20,714 nucleotides of DNA from JBOHSA01 sp050732995 (lineage in GTDB: Bacteria; Gemmatimonadota; Gemmatimonadetes; Gemmatimonadales; GWC2-71-9): positions 1 to 20,714 of the forward strand of contig JBOHSA010000074.1 in assembly GCA_050732995.1 (NCBI GenBank), read 5' to 3'. Positions 20,693 to 20,714 of this stretch are shown piece after piece. Under the pieces are notes generated by a model. That model saw only the letters and a list, made by a program, of their open reading frames with translations, ran no database searches and was not told the DNA's origin. Each line of letters starts with the position of its first letter. Positions within the stretch are counted from its first letter, which is position 1. A program made the translations under genes and the position numbers.

Positions 20693-20714
20693 GCCGGCGC
20701 GGGGGGGGGGGGGG
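20689..20714 (+). CDS. Start of next gene, probably the ABC permease (cut by window end)
   Basis: GTGA at 20689-20692 repeats the stop/start overlap seen between the previous two genes: GTG would begin a frame reading Val/Met-Ser-Arg-Arg before entering the terminal G-run. A binding protein and an ATPase without a permease are incomplete, so a permease is expected here. Only a few codons are visible and the G-run is unreliable, so this rests on context. Confidence 0.35.
20701..20714. repeat. Poly-G homopolymer at the window edge
   Basis: The last 14 bases are all G. Together with the 22 C at the other edge this marks likely assembly breaks or poly-G artefacts, not a natural boundary. Confidence 0.85.

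Overview
This 20.7 kb window is a high-GC bacterial contig. It carries a SusC/SusD outer-membrane pair with an exported amidohydrolase, a secreted seven-blade RCC1 propeller, a very long PIG-L deacetylase and a GYD-domain protein. That mixture, together with the GC-rich codon use, suggests Gemmatimonadota or a close relative. The assignment is inferred from gene content; no rRNA or tRNA is present to confirm it. The window opens with 22 C and closes with 14 G, so both edges look like assembly breaks at homopolymers rather than biological ends.

Layout. (i) 204-2848: an HTH-type protein, a cold-shock protein (minus) and a DEAD-box RNA helicase (plus). The 437 bp between the divergent cold-shock and helicase genes contain a strongly structured minus-strand RNA candidate ending in an intrinsic terminator, then a 14-bp periodic array of TACG-type elements running up to the helicase Shine-Dalgarno. 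(ii) 2869-8998 (minus): SusC-like TonB-dependent receptor, SusD-like lipoprotein and a signal-peptide amidohydrolase, probably one uptake and hydrolysis operon transcribed SusC to SusD to hydrolase. (iii) 9282-10921 (plus): RCC1-repeat surface protein plus a small lipoprotein. (iv) 10926-12598 (minus): GYD-domain protein and type II citrate synthase, separated by a second copy of the 14-bp array. (v) 12652-13305 (plus): a phosphoribosyltransferase-like protein with a degenerate PRPP loop. (vi) 13372-15834 (minus): a zinc-ribbon membrane protein followed 9 bp later by a long acyl-CoA dehydrogenase. (vii) 15960-20714 (plus): a 38-residue secreted-type peptide coupled to an 841-residue PIG-L deacetylase, then an ABC importer (binding protein, ATPase, start of the next gene, probably the permease) with stop/start overlaps between the transporter genes.

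The genes are mostly ordinary metabolism, envelope and transport functions. The unexplained material is intergenic: two related arrays of about 14 bp units in front of unrelated genes (helicase and GYD protein), an unassigned structured RNA beside the cold-shock gene, an inverted pair of heptamer (GGAACGC) arrays at the PIG-L/binding-protein junction, and long purine-rich G-tracts inside coding sequence over the last 6 kb. I see no CRISPR array, insertion sequence, phage genes or recognisable defence system.
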